This document shows, one piece after another, positions 16,818 to 24,471 of a stretch of 64,000 nt of DNA. Each line of letters opens with the position of its first letter. The first letter of the stretch is position 1. The translations under genes were made by a program, and so were the position numbers. Source of the DNA: G942493375 sp942493375 (GTDB taxonomy: Bacteria > Armatimonadota > UBA5829); assembly GCA_942493375.1 (NCBI GenBank), contig OW818698.1, positions 3,348,001-3,412,000 on the forward strand, in the 5' to 3' direction. The notes beneath the pieces were generated by a model, which was not told the origin of the DNA, ran no database searches, and worked only from the letters and a program-made list of their open reading frames with translations.

Positions 16818-18314
16818 ATGAGGACAACGCCTATCGGAATCGCGATGCTCAATGACGAAAGAGAGCACGTGTGGAGCCAGAATAATGCGACCAACATGGC
16901 AGTGGTCAACCAGTGGGTAAAGGTAATCAGCGAGAAGCTGGTTAACGTGGACGGCAGCAGTCCGGAAGTTATTCCGGCATCCAAAATCATCACCGGAGTG
17001 AGAGTCGCTCAGGAGATGGGTGAAGAGCTGGTCCGTAAGGGCTGCAAGCAGATCATTATGTGCTACAACGTCTGGAACTTCCCTTTCCTGGTGTGGCCAT
17101 TTGTAAACTGTTTCAGCAAAGAGATCCCTATACTTTCTCTTTCAAACAACAATGGCAAGTTCCCTGGAAACGTTGGTCTGTTGGCGACTGATGGCGCTCT
17201 CAGGCAGGCAGGCAAGAAGACCCACAGGATCGTTGGAGACATCAACGACGCTGGGACCATCCAGAACGTTGTAGACTGGGTCCGAGCATCCAATGCAGTT
17301 ACAACTATCAAGAACGAAGTCTACGGTCTGTACGGCGGACACTCGATGGGTATGGAGACCGGATTCTTCCACCTGACCCCTACAATCAAGTCCCTGGGCT
17401 GCACAACATACCAGATCGACCAGTACCTGCTTGTAAAATATGCTGAAGATCTTCCCAAAGCTGATGTAGTAGCCGGTAGGAAGTGGTTTGAACAGCTCCT
17501 GGGTGACAGATTGCACTATGATAACAATATGTTGACCGAGGAGACCCTGGAACGACAGGTTCGCATTTATCTGGCTATGGAAAAGATCAACAATGAAGAG
17601 GGGTTTGATTTCTGCGGACTCAAAGGGCAGAGAGAGCTGACAGAGCACTATACCCTTGGTGATGTTCCTGAAATGCTGATGAACGACCCTTATGACTGGA
17701 GAGGAGCCAAGGAGCCTATGGTCTGCGCAACTGAAGCAGACGCATATGCAGCAATCACTATGCAGCTCCTCAAATACATCTCCGGTGGTCTTCCGGCCCT
17801 GTTTATGGACGTAAGACTGTATCACCCTGAACTGGACATCTGGGACTGGTGCAACTCCGGCAACCACGCCAGTTGGTATGCAGCTCAGTCAATGGACCCG
17901 GTTGAAAACTTCAAGAAAATCAGTTTCCATCCAGCTCTGAGCTTCTATTTCAAAGCCGGTGGAGCTTCTGTTGAGTTCGATGCAGCACCTGGCGAAATGA
18001 CATTTGCCAGAATGGGACTTTGGGATGAGAAACCGTTCATGTATATCGTGAAGGGTGAGTCTCTGGAATTGCCTGCAGCACAGCGCAAAGAGCTGAATGC
18101 TCAGACAGACCCGACATGGCCTCACGTCCATGCTAAACTGGGATGCAGCTTCGATGAATTCCTGGCCCTGTTCCCTGCAAACCATGCTCAGGGTATGGTT
18201 GGAGACAGAGTCCGCGCGTTGAAATATCTCTGCGAGATCGCCGGCATAACCCCGATCATTGGTGGGGATGATGCTAAGAACTATGTGACCCCAATCTGGG
18301 AGCGCGTAAAGTAA
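16818..18314 (+). CDS. L-fucose/D-arabinose isomerase family protein
   Basis: A 498-residue cytoplasmic protein of the L-fucose isomerase family (FucI-like), which interconverts an aldose such as L-fucose or D-arabinose and its ketose using a divalent metal. Seen in the sequence: the N-terminal RTTPIGIAMLNDER substrate-binding fold, IMCYNVWNFPFLVWPF and LLATDGALRQAG in the second domain, the YGGHSMGME motif near 170, and metal-site acidic residues in LPALFMDVRLYHPE and in GNHASWY. The protein is about 90 residues shorter than E. coli FucI, as in several environmental homologues. An upstream palindrome suggests control by a regulator. With the glycosidases nearby it could serve deoxysugar or pentose use; the exact sugar is inferred. 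Confidence 0.82.
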   Translation: MRTTPIGIAMLNDEREHVWSQNNATNMAVVNQWVKVISEKLVNVDGSSPEVIPASKIITGVRVAQEMGEELVRKGCKQIIMCYNVWNFPFLVWPFVNCFSKEIPILSLSNNNGKFPGNVGLLATDGALRQAGKKTHRIVGDINDAGTIQNVVDWVRASNAVTTIKNEVYGLYGGHSMGMETGFFHLTPTIKSLGCTTYQIDQYLLVKYAEDLPKADVVAGRKWFEQLLGDRLHYDNNMLTEETLERQVRIYLAMEKINNEEGFDFCGLKGQRELTEHYTLGDVPEMLMNDPYDWRGAKEPMVCATEADAYAAITMQLLKYISGGLPALFMDVRLYHPELDIWDWCNSGNHASWYAAQSMDPVENFKKISFHPALSFYFKAGGASVEFDAAPGEMTFARMGLWDEKPFMYIVKGESLELPAAQRKELNAQTDPTWPHVHAKLGCSFDEFLALFPANHAQGMVGDRVRALKYLCEIAGITPIIGGDDAKNYVTPIWERVK

Positions 18315-18332
18315 GAGGATCTAGAAATATCT

Positions 18333-18371
18333 CCCCCGTTCGCCCTTCGACAAGCTCAGGACGAACGGGGG
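18333..18371. terminator. Repeat-derived terminator between isomerase and acylphosphatase
   Basis: Exact 10-bp inverted arms CCCCCGTTCG (18333-18342) and CGAACGGGGG (18362-18371), followed on the plus strand by CTGTTTTAT. The loop (cccttcgacaagctcagg) is of the widespread interspersed repeat type. It sits between convergent genes and probably terminates the isomerase transcript. Confidence 0.65.
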
Positions 18372-18376
18372 CTGTT

Positions 18377-18661
18377 TTATGTATGGACTATCCTGAATCC
18401 TATGAATTCGTTTTCGTAGGGGAGCCAGATTACATGGGCTTCTTCAACTCGTCCTGATACCGGGCCGTTCTTTAGGCCTACTACTAATGCTTCCAGTGCA
18501 CCTTCTTCGCCCTCTGCAATGACCTCTACGCCGCCATTGTGCAGATTTCTGACTATACCCGTCAGTTGAAGCTCCCTGGCCCTGTCATTGGCGAAATATC
18601 TGAAGCCTACTCCCTGAACTCTTCCCTGTAATACAACTCTCACTCTCTTCATTCCGGACAT
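18377..18661 (-). CDS. acyP: Acylphosphatase
   Basis: A small enzyme that hydrolyses acyl phosphates to carboxylate and phosphate. The two signatures are complete: GRVQGVGFR, with the phosphate-binding arginine, and GIVRNLHNGGVEV, with the catalytic asparagine. The fold is otherwise the standard 90-95 residue ferredoxin-like domain. Three possible starts are in frame: GTG 18673, ATG 18661 and ATG 18652. I chose 18661 because a GGGG sequence lies six bases upstream; the start at 18652 gives the family's usual length and cannot be excluded. It is the last gene of the kdsA / oxidoreductase operon, with about 24 bases after the oxidoreductase stop. No special link to Kdo synthesis is known. Confidence 0.9.
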   Translation of the reverse strand: MSGMKRVRVVLQGRVQGVGFRYFANDRARELQLTGIVRNLHNGGVEVIAEGEEGALEALVVGLKNGPVSGRVEEAHVIWLPYENEFIGFRIVHT

Positions 18662-18685
18662 GCTAAACCCCACGCTTGAGAAAAG

Positions 18686-19651
18686 TCACTGACTAATCGC
18701 TACCGGACAGTTCGTAGCAGCAGATTCATTGCAAGCAAGAGAGACTGCGAGTGTTTTTACGGCGTCTTCATAATTGGATCTGATACCGGTGGAATCACCT
18801 GTACGGACTGCATTGATGAAGGCCTCATTCTCCATTAGAATTGGATTTCGGCCACCACTTAAAATCTCTTTGTGGCCTCGTTCAATTACGGTGAGATCAC
18901 CGTGGAGTTCAACTACTGTATCACTGCAAACTACATGAAGTCCCACGGTATACGGCAATGTCAACACACAGGTATTCACAAGCGTTCCTACAGCGCCATC
19001 AGCAAACTTCATAGTCACTGAGCCAAAGTCATATATATCTGTATCTTCAGTTACCTCAAGTGTACGTCGGGTGTATGCTGCATATACTTCTACAATCTCC
19101 CCACAGATGAAACGCGCAAGGTCAATGATGTGCCCTGCCTGTTCAACAATCTGCCCTCCGGATTTATCTAGTTTTCTCCACCAGGAAACTTCCGGCATTC
19201 CACCCAACCAATAACCATTAACCAAGCCAATCTGTTTGCCCTGGAGTATATTCCTCGCTCTATCTGTATTGTCCTGGTAGCGCCAATGATATCCAACTGA
19301 GGAGATGATAGAATTCTCCTTGATAGCGTCACACACCTCAACAGCCTTAGCCATGGTAAGTGCGACAGGCTTTTCAACGAACAGGTGCACACCCTTTTGT
19401 GCAGCCAGTATCTCCTGCTCCTCATGAGCGTATGGTGGTACACATACATAAAGCGCATCCATCTCTTCATTTGCCAGCATCTGCCTGTAATCGGAGTATG
19501 CCCTGGCCATATATCTTGACGCCAGACTCTCAGCTTTCTGCTGGACAATATCGGATACTGCGACAATTCGCACATCGTCCATAGTCCTAAGCAGACTCAT
19601 ATGAGCGTCGGCGATACCTCCAGCACCTGCAAATGCTACTTTAACCGGCAT
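18686..19651 (-). CDS. Gfo/Idh/MocA family NAD(P)-dependent oxidoreductase
   Basis: A 321-residue sugar dehydrogenase-like protein. The N-terminal Rossmann fold binds NAD(P) through VAFAGAGGIADAH (5-17); the family lysine lies in LFVEKPVALT near residue 93; the C-terminal half is the usual beta-sheet domain with GGQIVEQAGHIIDLARF, where the histidine is a common catalytic residue. The length is normal. The ATG at 19651 comes one base after the kdsA stop and its GGAGGGA ribosome-binding site lies inside kdsA, so translation is coupled. The substrate is unknown; the coupling to kdsA raises the possibility that it works on a nucleotide sugar or keto-sugar of surface polysaccharide. Confidence 0.87.
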   Translation of the reverse strand: MPVKVAFAGAGGIADAHMSLLRTMDDVRIVAVSDIVQQKAESLASRYMARAYSDYRQMLANEEMDALYVCVPPYAHEEQEILAAQKGVHLFVEKPVALTMAKAVEVCDAIKENSIISSVGYHWRYQDNTDRARNILQGKQIGLVNGYWLGGMPEVSWWRKLDKSGGQIVEQAGHIIDLARFICGEIVEVYAAYTRRTLEVTEDTDIYDFGSVTMKFADGAVGTLVNTCVLTLPYTVGLHVVCSDTVVELHGDLTVIERGHKEILSGGRNPILMENEAFINAVRTGDSTGIRSNYEDAVKTLAVSLACNESAATNCPVAISQ

Positions 19652-19652
19652 A

Positions 19653-20474
19653 TTATGATCCCTCCACAGCCTGCCTGACAGCTAATACTGTCTCCATCAG
19701 CCTCTCCAGCTCAGACAATTTGAACATACAGGCAGCATCACAAAGGCCTTTTTCAGGATCCGGATGGACTTCCATGAACAATGCGTCAACACCAACAGCA
19801 ACAGCTGCCCTGACTAACGCAGGGATGAACTCTCTAGCACCTCCACTTGTGTTTCCAAGCCCACCTGGACGCTGCACTGAGTGCGTAGCGTCAAATACCA
19901 CTGGACAGCCCAACTCACGCATGACTTGAAGTCCGGTCATATCTACGACCAGCGTGTTATAGCCGAAACTGCTTCCGCGTTCAGTCAGGCATATATTCTC
20001 ATTTCCGGTGCTCCGCGCTTTACCTATACTATTCTTCATATCCCAGGGGGCAACAAACTGACCTTTTTTGATATTTACGCATTTACCAGTGCGAGCAGCT
20101 GCAACAATGAGGTCAGTCTGTCTGCACAAAAATGCCGGAATCTGCAATACATCAACAACCTTGCCTGCTGCTGCAGCTTGAGCAGGTTCATGAATATCCG
20201 TCACCACAGGAACGCCCAATTTTGTCCGAATCCTTCCAAGTATTTCAAGGCCTTCATCTATTCCGGGACCTCTAAAGGAATCTACACTGGTGCGGTTTGC
20301 CTTATCGAATGATGCTTTGAACGCATATCCCATACCCAGCCGGACACACATTGCCTTGACTGTTTCTCCGATCTCCAAGCATAAGTCTTCGGATTCTATC
20401 GAACAAGGACCAGCTATCAAAGTCAGAGGCTGTCCTGTGCCTATCTCAATACTCCCCAAACGAGCAGAAACCAT
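19653..20474 (-). CDS. kdsA: 3-deoxy-D-manno-octulosonate 8-phosphate synthase
   Basis: Condenses phosphoenolpyruvate with D-arabinose 5-phosphate to give Kdo-8-phosphate, a precursor of the inner core of lipopolysaccharide; cytoplasmic. The 273-residue length is typical. Family motifs seen: LIAGPCSIES (19-28), FKASFDKANRTS (about 53-64), VTDIHEP, LQIPAFLCRQTDL and a C-terminal FMEVHPDPEKGLCDA. Cys24 in IAGPCS is the metal ligand of the metal-dependent class (Aquifex type); metal-independent enzymes such as E. coli KdsA have asparagine there. First gene of an operon with the Gfo/Idh/MocA oxidoreductase and acylphosphatase. No other Kdo or lipid A gene lies in the window. A main reason to call the host a diderm. 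Confidence 0.95.
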   Translation of the reverse strand: MVSARLGSIEIGTGQPLTLIAGPCSIESEDLCLEIGETVKAMCVRLGMGYAFKASFDKANRTSVDSFRGPGIDEGLEILGRIRTKLGVPVVTDIHEPAQAAAAGKVVDVLQIPAFLCRQTDLIVAAARTGKCVNIKKGQFVAPWDMKNSIGKARSTGNENICLTERGSSFGYNTLVVDMTGLQVMRELGCPVVFDATHSVQRPGGLGNTSGGAREFIPALVRAAVAVGVDALFMEVHPDPEKGLCDAACMFKLSELERLMETVLAVRQAVEGS

Positions 20475-20942
20475 TTATCACACTCCCTGATATAAACTAG
20501 TAAATATATTATACGGCTTTTGTTGCAAGAGGTCAGTTTTGTGAGTGAAATTTGTTCATCCTGGAAACATCCAGGCTTCTACGAATCCAGGTCGATTACT
20601 TGCAAACAAGTGCTATCTCTAGTTCTATTGCTTGTAGTACATATCCTGTGTGAAATGTACTGCTCATATTGCCTAAGCAAGTGTAATTTTGCCTCACAGT
20701 ATTACTTAGGTAGTGCACGACACTAGATACATACTACATCGTATATGTATGTAGTATTAAGGGTAATATAGAGGTTTGCACTAAATATGTCGTACGTGTT
20801 TTCGCTTTACCACTAAAGAAATATTCAGCAATGCCGATAAATACATTGAGTGAGCAGCATATTTGGCACAGTGTTTCCAATGAAGCAGCCGATGCAGTTC
20901 ATATCCGTGATGTATATTACATCACAACTCAATTGAAAGCGG
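20475..20942. other. AT-rich intergenic region with inverted repeat
   Basis: No convincing gene over about 470 bases. A perfect 9-bp inverted repeat ATACTACAT (20731-20739) / ATGTAGTAT (20749-20757) with a 9-base loop lies about 190 bases before the next ORF and could be an operator. A 73-codon ORF at 20831-21052 overlaps the downstream gene in another frame and is not supported by composition or a strong ribosome-binding site. Confidence 0.4.
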
Positions 20943-21455
20943 GTGAGATGCATGCCGCAGGCAAAAGCAAAGAGGACAACAAAATCTACGGAAGATTACA
21001 GGAAGCCGGTCGCGGACGTCCATTCCTTAATCAGCCAGATCCTGGAGTATGAAGATACTGCTAAAGAACAAAACATCGACTTCACAGCAAGTCGTTTTCG
21101 TATGCTTACAGCAACGGAGCGCGACTTCCTGCGTGCCGAGTTGGTCGCAGATTTCATACGCCTGAGTGTTGGTAACACCGGAAAGACCCCTGTCTATTTT
21201 GATACAGGCCTTTTCAGCTTCTGCACCAAAGTTTGTGAGCTTCAGTTGGCTTCCACCGAGATCATGGGCACCTATCTGGCCGCCATGGAAGTAGCCCACG
21301 AAGATAAGCTTGCAGAGAAAATGAATGGGTTGGAAGAACTCTTGAAAAAGACTATGGTTACCGTTTTGCAGACATGCGTGGAAATGCTGGCTAACAAGAC
21401 TAGAACCTCAGTTCTAGTACCAAGGAAGAAGGCTCGCAAGATCGCAGCCGCCTAA
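20943..21455 (+). CDS. Small helical protein of unknown function
   Basis: I do not recognise the family. The 170-residue (from GTG 20943) or 167-residue (from ATG 20952) protein has a basic, disordered N-terminus (AKAKRTTKSTED) and basic C-terminus (VPRKKARKIAAA), and a helical middle without membrane segments: residues about 60-150 read as three or four amphipathic helices, with phrases like ATERDFLRAELVADFIRLSV and LQLASTEIMGTYLAAMEVA. The charged ends suggest binding to nucleic acid or polyanion. The ribosome-binding site is weak (GGGTGAG). It is isolated, preceded by an AT-rich spacer and followed at once by a member of the CCCGCATTATT repeat family. Coding looks real because the frame is long and its composition is protein-like. 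Confidence 0.6.
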   Translation: MRCMPQAKAKRTTKSTEDYRKPVADVHSLISQILEYEDTAKEQNIDFTASRFRMLTATERDFLRAELVADFIRLSVGNTGKTPVYFDTGLFSFCTKVCELQLASTEIMGTYLAAMEVAHEDKLAEKMNGLEELLKKTMVTVLQTCVEMLANKTRTSVLVPRKKARKIAAA

Positions 21456-21530
21456 CCCGCATTATTAACCAAGCTCCGCTTTTTGCTGGCAGTAAAGACA
21501 AAAAGCTGAGTCAATCATGAACAATGAGGG
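21456..21530. repeat. Interspersed palindromic element, CCCGCATTATT family
   Basis: Begins CCCGCATTATT and ends AACAATGAGGG; the interior has near-symmetric arms containing AAGCTCCGCTTTTTG and CAAAAAGCTGAGTCAATC. The best preserved relative is at 52738-52811, where the arms pair over most of their length. Other members lie at 52963-53058 and, partly, 49751-49836. The rest of the spacer to 21700 holds nothing recognisable. Confidence 0.6.
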
Positions 21531-21700
21531 CTAACGGTAATTCACCCATTTCGCTCATAACGTCCCGACGTGTAGACGACGCGCCAATATGCAGGTAAGA
21601 AATGGAAAATACAAGATTGTAAGGGAGCACCTCAGGCATCGTGCTCCCATAGTAATTGTGGGTCTTATGTTTTGCATACGCATAACTGGTCCAAACACGA

Positions 21701-22363
21701 TCATGTAGAGTAGTCCAGCAGAATTATCTGCTGGTTAGGTGGTAGGGTTTCCTGACTTATTTCCAGGATGGATGATCCTTTCACAATGACATTTTTGTGC
21801 CCATATGTAAACTCATCTACTGAGTCAATCGGGAAATTGCACTTTGCTGTCTTGTAGTGCATGGGAATGACTATGTGTGCCTTAATCTGCTTCGCCACCA
21901 TATGCGCCTGAAGGGCGTTTATCGTATAATACCCTCCCACCGGGGCTAGCGCTATATCCACATGCCCAATCTGGTTCTGTTGAAATGGTGTTAGTATATG
22001 CCCCAAATCTCCAAGATGCGCTATTCGAAGACCATCAGCTTCTATTACGAAGACTATGTTGCGACCTCTTCGGCTTCCATGTGAATCATCATGTGCAGTT
22101 TCTATCCCGGATACCAATACATCCTGGTATGTGTATCCAGGGCAATCACGAACCACCACATGTTTGTTTTTTATACGTTCCACTGCACTATGATCCGGGT
22201 GTGAATGGCTCACAGTAATGATATCCGCATCTCCCTCAAAAGGCTCGTAAGCCAGTATAGTGGGTTCAGGATATGCACTCCCATCCAGAGGGTCAGTCAG
22301 TATCCTCACACCGGAGGTTGTCGTCAAAAGGAAACTTGAGTGTCCCAAAAACTCTATCCTCAT
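21701..22363 (-). CDS. Metallo-beta-lactamase fold hydrolase, UlaG/YtkL-like
   Basis: A roughly 220-residue metal-dependent hydrolase of the UlaG-like branch of the MBL superfamily. The signature HSHPDHS is at residues 53-59, and further metal ligands are expected in IETAHDDSHG, IAHLGDLGH and IPMHYKTAKCN, all of which are present. The opening MRIEFLGHSSFLL is typical of this branch. I place the start at ATG 22363, seven bases after AAGGTGGG; an upstream in-frame start at 22402 has no such site. The substrate is unknown; UlaG itself opens L-ascorbate-6-phosphate lactone, but many relatives are uncharacterised. Monocistronic and cytoplasmic. Confidence 0.87.
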   Translation of the reverse strand: MRIEFLGHSSFLLTTTSGVRILTDPLDGSAYPEPTILAYEPFEGDADIITVSHSHPDHSAVERIKNKHVVVRDCPGYTYQDVLVSGIETAHDDSHGSRRGRNIVFVIEADGLRIAHLGDLGHILTPFQQNQIGHVDIALAPVGGYYTINALQAHMVAKQIKAHIVIPMHYKTAKCNFPIDSVDEFTYGHKNVIVKGSSILEISQETLPPNQQIILLDYST

Positions 22364-22662
22364 GGCATATCCCACCTTTCTCACTGTGTGTATACCCAAC
22401 ACTACGATTAGTTACACAGTCCATTAACCCATATTATTAATGATTAGTCGGCTTTTGTCCTGTGTCAAATGTAAAAGCCGAAGGAATATCAATTACTTCC
22501 AATAATACTATTACAGGCTACAAATACAAAACATAACAATACTGGGTAGTGAGGTTTTGTCATTCTGAACGCAGTGAAGAATCTGCTTTGAGATTCTTCA
22601 CTGCGTTCAGAATGACAAAACTCCCGAATGACTGAAGTCTTACTAAAAGCAGGAGTACAGCA
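22364..22662. repeat. Intergenic region with perfect 30-bp hairpin
   Basis: Two exact 30-base arms, 22555-22584 and 22591-22620, are separated by only six bases. The arms include CTGAACGCAGTGAAGAATCT, a widespread interspersed repeat. A smaller relative is at 57779-57816 and half a copy at about 29032-29054. It stands between divergent genes, 40 bases before the GH51 start, so in RNA it would form a strong hairpin in the GH51 leader. A partial CCCATATTATT-type element lies at about 22425-22485. Confidence 0.7.
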
Positions 22663-24147
22663 ATGATTGGTCAGGCAGACATTAATATATACCCTAAAAG
22701 AACACTTCATGGGGTTGATCCAAACATATATGGACAGTTCGCGGAGCATATCGGCGGATGTATATATGGTGGGATTTGGGTCGGTCCGGAAAGCTCTATA
22801 CCAAATATCGAAGGATACCGACTCGATACACTGGAGGCCTTGAAAAAACTCGAGCTACCGGTATTACGATGGCCCGGCGGTTGTTTTGCAGATAACTACC
22901 ATTGGAGGGATGGGATAGGAGATCCTGCATCCAGGCCAATGCGGCAGAATATCTGGTGGAAACAGGGAGAGAGCAATGCATTTGGAACCCATGAGTTCAT
23001 ACGCTTCTGCGAATTAATTGGAGCTCAACCCTACATCTGTGTAAATGTAGGCAGCGGCACCCCCGAAGAAGCCAGGCAATGGGTGGAATACTGCAATGCA
23101 GAACAGGATACTACACTAACACGTGAAAGAGCTGCAAATGGTTCACCTGAACCATTTGGCGTGAAGTATTGGGGAATAGGCAATGAGAACTGGGGATGCG
23201 GGGGGAGAATGAACCCGGAACACTATGCAAATCTGTATCGCCAGTTCGCAACTTTTATGCGCAACACCGATGTTGCAACTTACTTCATCGCCTGCGGGTC
23301 TATGTATCATAAACTGGGGTGGGACAAACGGGTATTGAAATCACTCAAAGAGGCTGAAGATATAATTGACGCAATTTCCATACACAACTACTCCGGAATG
23401 GGTATTTCTGATTCAGAGTATTCGGATGATATGTACTATCAACTGATGACCAGCGTTGATTGCATGGACAGGCATATAGAAAGTGCAGCTGCTGTCTGTA
23501 AGGAATATTCAACTGACGATCATGAAATTAAAGTAATACTGGATGAATGGGGAACATGGTATGCCGAAGCAATTACCGATGTTGGCCTGAGACAGAACTC
23601 AACAATGATGGATGCCATATTCTCGGCACTTTCTTTCCATATGTTCCATCGACGTGGGGATGTGCTTGCGATGACCAATATGGCACAAACTGCTAATGTC
23701 CTGCAATCAATTGTTCAGACAAGAGAAGAAGCGTTTTGTCTGACGCCCAACTACTGGATATATGACATGTTTAAACCGCACAAGGGTGGGACACTTGTAA
23801 AGACAAGGACCAGAGGAGAGAGCCTGACACTGGAGTCCGGTAAAAACGTGCCTCTGATATCTGCGTCAGCTACCATAAAAGACCGCTCGCTGACTGTCTC
23901 TATAGTGAATGTGGACTTATCAAGGCCCTGCCCGGTTTCTCTTCATATTGGTGATGTCCAATTAACTACTGTCAGGGGAGCAATGACATTCCATTCTGCC
24001 GATGTGCGAGACTACAATCTACCTGACATGCCGGATGCTATCCCTGAGCCATGTGAGCTGAAGGTCAATGTGGATGACTGCTCAATATCAGCCACTCTTC
24101 CACCGTGTTCGGTGAGTGTGTTTGATCTGGAGATTCTAGTTAAGTAG
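22663..24147 (+). CDS. Alpha-L-arabinofuranosidase, GH51
   Basis: A 494-residue cytoplasmic-type enzyme (no signal peptide) that removes terminal alpha-L-arabinofuranosyl groups from arabino-oligosaccharides. Catalytic residues are in place: acid/base Glu175 in GIGNENWG and nucleophile Glu295 in ILDEWGTWY. The start of the barrel (IYGQFAEHIGGCIYGGIWVG, then LRWPGGCFADNYHWRDGIG) is diagnostic for GH51. After the barrel (to about 385) comes the C-terminal beta-sandwich. The ATG at 22663 follows AGGAGT. Lack of a signal means that it acts on imported oligosaccharides, so a transporter must exist elsewhere. The isomerase at 16818-18314 could act further along in sugar use, but the link is weak. 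Confidence 0.94.
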   Translation: MIGQADINIYPKRTLHGVDPNIYGQFAEHIGGCIYGGIWVGPESSIPNIEGYRLDTLEALKKLELPVLRWPGGCFADNYHWRDGIGDPASRPMRQNIWWKQGESNAFGTHEFIRFCELIGAQPYICVNVGSGTPEEARQWVEYCNAEQDTTLTRERAANGSPEPFGVKYWGIGNENWGCGGRMNPEHYANLYRQFATFMRNTDVATYFIACGSMYHKLGWDKRVLKSLKEAEDIIDAISIHNYSGMGISDSEYSDDMYYQLMTSVDCMDRHIESAAAVCKEYSTDDHEIKVILDEWGTWYAEAITDVGLRQNSTMMDAIFSALSFHMFHRRGDVLAMTNMAQTANVLQSIVQTREEAFCLTPNYWIYDMFKPHKGGTLVKTRTRGESLTLESGKNVPLISASATIKDRSLTVSIVNVDLSRPCPVSLHIGDVQLTTVRGAMTFHSADVRDYNLPDMPDAIPEPCELKVNVDDCSISATLPPCSVSVFDLEILVK

Positions 24148-24471
24148 TGGGTAAGATTCACGTTATTTATACAGGATTGGCACTTCGGCATAGCTAGTGC
24201 ATCGGCATCGGCGCTACGGGACGGCAGGCTGAGGATATTGGAAAATGGTACCCCTCCGCTCTGATACCGATGCATTTTTTAGCTGTAGTGGGAGAATCGG
24301 ACATGGATGTCCGGGGAAGGTGGTCAAGGTCATGGATCACCTTGACCAACAGAAAGGGACATGAATCACCTTAACCAACGGGAATATTATCCAGTGGTAC
24401 AAAATATATGCCCCCCACTAAATAAATGGTGGAGGGCATATTATATTTCCAGACTCGATTGAGTTCTGGAG
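24148..24471. other. Intergenic region between convergent genes
   Basis: Contains a 10-bp inverted repeat TGGTCAAGGT / ACCTTGACCA (24321-24330 and 24339-24348), which is followed by a degraded direct repeat (catgaatcaccttaaccaac, 24360-24379). The terminator of the RNase gene is at 24408-24439. No gene is visible. Confidence 0.5.
24408..24439 (-). terminator. Terminator of the RNase E/G gene
   Basis: Inverted arms ATGCCCCCCAC and GTGGAGGGCAT (one mismatch) around a 10-base loop, 33 bases beyond the stop codon of the RNase gene. Read on the minus strand the hairpin is followed by a T-rich TATATTTTG. Confidence 0.6.

Noticed and set aside
20831..21052. 73-codon ORF overlapping the orphan protein gene in another frame
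   Set aside because: The longer downstream frame has protein-like composition and a better extent; both cannot be coding, and the short frame has no clear ribosome-binding site.
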